DNA from: Xanthomonas sp. Leaf131
GTDB taxonomy: Bacteria > Pseudomonadota > Gammaproteobacteria > Xanthomonadales > Xanthomonadaceae
Direction: 5' to 3'
Assembly (NCBI RefSeq): GCF_001423495.1
Contig: NZ_LMOG01000018.1
Span: 237,255 to 301,254 of the forward strand
Length of the DNA: 64,000 bases
The translations under genes and the position numbers were made by a program. The notes under the pieces are model-generated. The model ran no database searches, had not been told where the DNA came from, and saw only the letters and a program-made list of their open reading frames with translations. Shown here piece after piece: positions 63,071 to 64,000 of this stretch; the stretch's first letter is position 1; each line of letters begins with the position of its first letter.

Positions 63071-64000
63071 ATGCGCCGTTTTGCCGCCTGCCTGCTCGCC
63101 ACCGCCATTGCCGCCGCTACCGGCAGCGCATTGGCGCAAACCTCGCCGATGACGCCGGATATCACCGGCAAGCCGTTCGTGGCAGGCGACGCCGCCAACG
63201 ACTACATCAAGCGCGAAGTGATGATCCCGATGCGCGACGGGGTCAAGCTGCATACGGTGATCGTGCTGCCCAAGGGCGCGCGCAACGCGCCGATCGTGCT
63301 CACGCGCACGCCGTACGACGCCAGCGGCCGCACCGAGCGTCTGGCCTCGCCGCATATGAAGGACCTGCTGTCTGCGGGCGATGACGTGTTCGTGGAAGGT
63401 GGTTATATCCGCGTGTTCCAGGATGTGCGCGGCAAGTACGGCTCGGAGGGCGAGTACGTGATGACCCGGCCGCTGCGTGGCGCGCTCAATCCCAGCGAGG
63501 TCGACCATGCCACCGATGCCTGGGACACCATCGATTGGCTGGTGAAGAACCTCAAGGAATCCAACGGCAAGGTCGGCATGATCGGCTCGTCCTACGAAGG
63601 TTTTACCGTGGTGATGGCGCTGACCAATCCGCATCCCGCATTGAAGGTGGCCGCGCCGGAGAGCCCGATGATCGATGGCTGGATGGGCGACGACTGGTTC
63701 AATTACGGTGCGTTCCGCCAGGTCAATTTCGACTACTTCACCGGCCAGCTCAGCAAGCGCGGCAAGGGCACCGGGATCCCGCGTCAGGGGCATGACGATT
63801 ACAGCAATTTCCTGCAGGCCGGCTCGGCCGGCGACTTCGCCAAGGCGGCCGGCCTGGAGCAGCTGCCGTGGTGGCACAAGCTCACCGAGCACGCCGCTTA
63901 CGACAGTTTCTGGCAGGAGCAGGCGCTGGACAAGGTGATGGCGCGCACGCCGTTGAAAGTGCCCACCATGTGGCTGCAGGGCCTGTGGGACCAGGAAGAC
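63071..64000 (+). CDS. Alpha-amino-acid ester hydrolase (CocE/NonD family), 3' end outside window
   Basis: The first 310 residues of a secreted alpha/beta hydrolase. Signal peptide is 1-22 (ends ALA-Q). IGSSYEG places the nucleophile at Ser174, and WDQED puts the catalytic Asp307 and acidic cluster residues E309 and D310 at the very end of the window; Asp208 lies near PMIDGWMGDDW. These numbers match the X. citri alpha-amino-acid ester hydrolase, which acylates beta-lactam nuclei with amino-acid esters. The catalytic His lies beyond the window. Confidence 0.93.
   Translation, partial: MRRFAACLLATAIAAATGSALAQTSPMTPDITGKPFVAGDAANDYIKREVMIPMRDGVKLHTVIVLPKGARNAPIVLTRTPYDASGRTERLASPHMKDLLSAGDDVFVEGGYIRVFQDVRGKYGSEGEYVMTRPLRGALNPSEVDHATDAWDTIDWLVKNLKESNGKVGMIGSSYEGFTVVMALTNPHPALKVAAPESPMIDGWMGDDWFNYGAFRQVNFDYFTGQLSKRGKGTGIPRQGHDDYSNFLQAGSAGDFAKAAGLEQLPWWHKLTEHAAYDSFWQEQALDKVMARTPLKVPTMWLQGLWDQED

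Noticed and set aside
1-64000. CRISPR arrays, tRNA/rRNA genes, prophage or transposase genes
   Set aside because: None recognised by eye on either strand; a tRNA scan and IS search would settle this.

Overview
This window looks like a stretch of a Xanthomonas chromosome (Gammaproteobacteria, Xanthomonadaceae), probably the X. citri/axonopodis/campestris group. Four things point there. Coding is dense and GC-rich. The arginine genes are the acetylcitrulline type: an N-acetylornithine carbamoyltransferase with the family lysine at residue 302, plus a fused acetylglutamate kinase/synthase. The last gene matches the Xanthomonas alpha-amino-acid ester hydrolase, with the nucleophile at Ser174 and W-D-Q-E-D at 306-310. 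A FimX-type degenerate GGDEF/EAL protein sits beside pectin-degrading enzymes. No tRNA, rRNA, CRISPR, prophage or intact insertion sequence was recognised.

Layout. 1-6.2 kb: the 3' end of mutL, a DUF1684 lipoprotein and a TraB/GumN protein on +; phaR, phaB and gluQ on -; htpX on +. 6.2-11.1 kb: a repeat element, then fimX, a YhiN-type flavoprotein, yaeQ and yaiI on -. 11.1-19.4 kb: a cold-shock gene, a GST, a lipoprotein esterase (-), selO, apt, dbpA (-) and uup. 19.4-20.2 kb: repeats. 20.2-31.0 kb: a barnase/barstar pair (-), sodA, suhB (-), trmJ, a periplasmic binding protein overlapping a GGDEF/EAL enzyme, epmB (-), efp, a secreted unknown and an MTA/SAH-type deaminase. 31.0-39.7 kb: ubiG, a HAD phosphatase, a squalene-synthase-like protein, polygalacturonase and pectinesterase (both -), an FMN-binding general stress protein, and two small unknown or secreted genes. 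39.7-51.4 kb: ethanolamine genes eat-eutB-eutC (-), an M23 peptidase, pyrC and yidD (-), a DksA with a long H1-like tail, an MFS transporter and sufE (-), cysS (-), and a secreted unknown. 51.7-62.9 kb: an arginine/proline biosynthesis run (argF', argG, argE', argB/A fusion, GNAT, argC, argH, cupin, YciI, proB, proA). 63.1 kb to the end: a truncated ester hydrolase gene.

The genes group into clear functions. The arg/pro run holds most of the acetylated-citrulline route to arginine plus the first two proline steps. eat-eutBC imports and splits ethanolamine. The two pectinases attack plant cell wall, and one has a candidate HrpX (PIP-box) promoter. epmB and efp form a divergent modifier/target pair. 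FimX and the GGDEF/EAL protein are c-di-GMP elements.

The most unusual material is non-coding or in gene architecture. (1) A ~100 bp palindromic repeat family occurs as inverted pairs, nearly always between converging genes. (2) Complementary GGGAATC/GATTCCC heptamer arms straddle the starts of argG and proA and are translated into protein ends. (3) A DksA carries a ~190-residue Lys/Ala/Pro tail. (4) A secreted-type barnase has its barstar encoded in an overlapping gene. (5) A binding-protein/GGDEF-EAL pair is translationally coupled.
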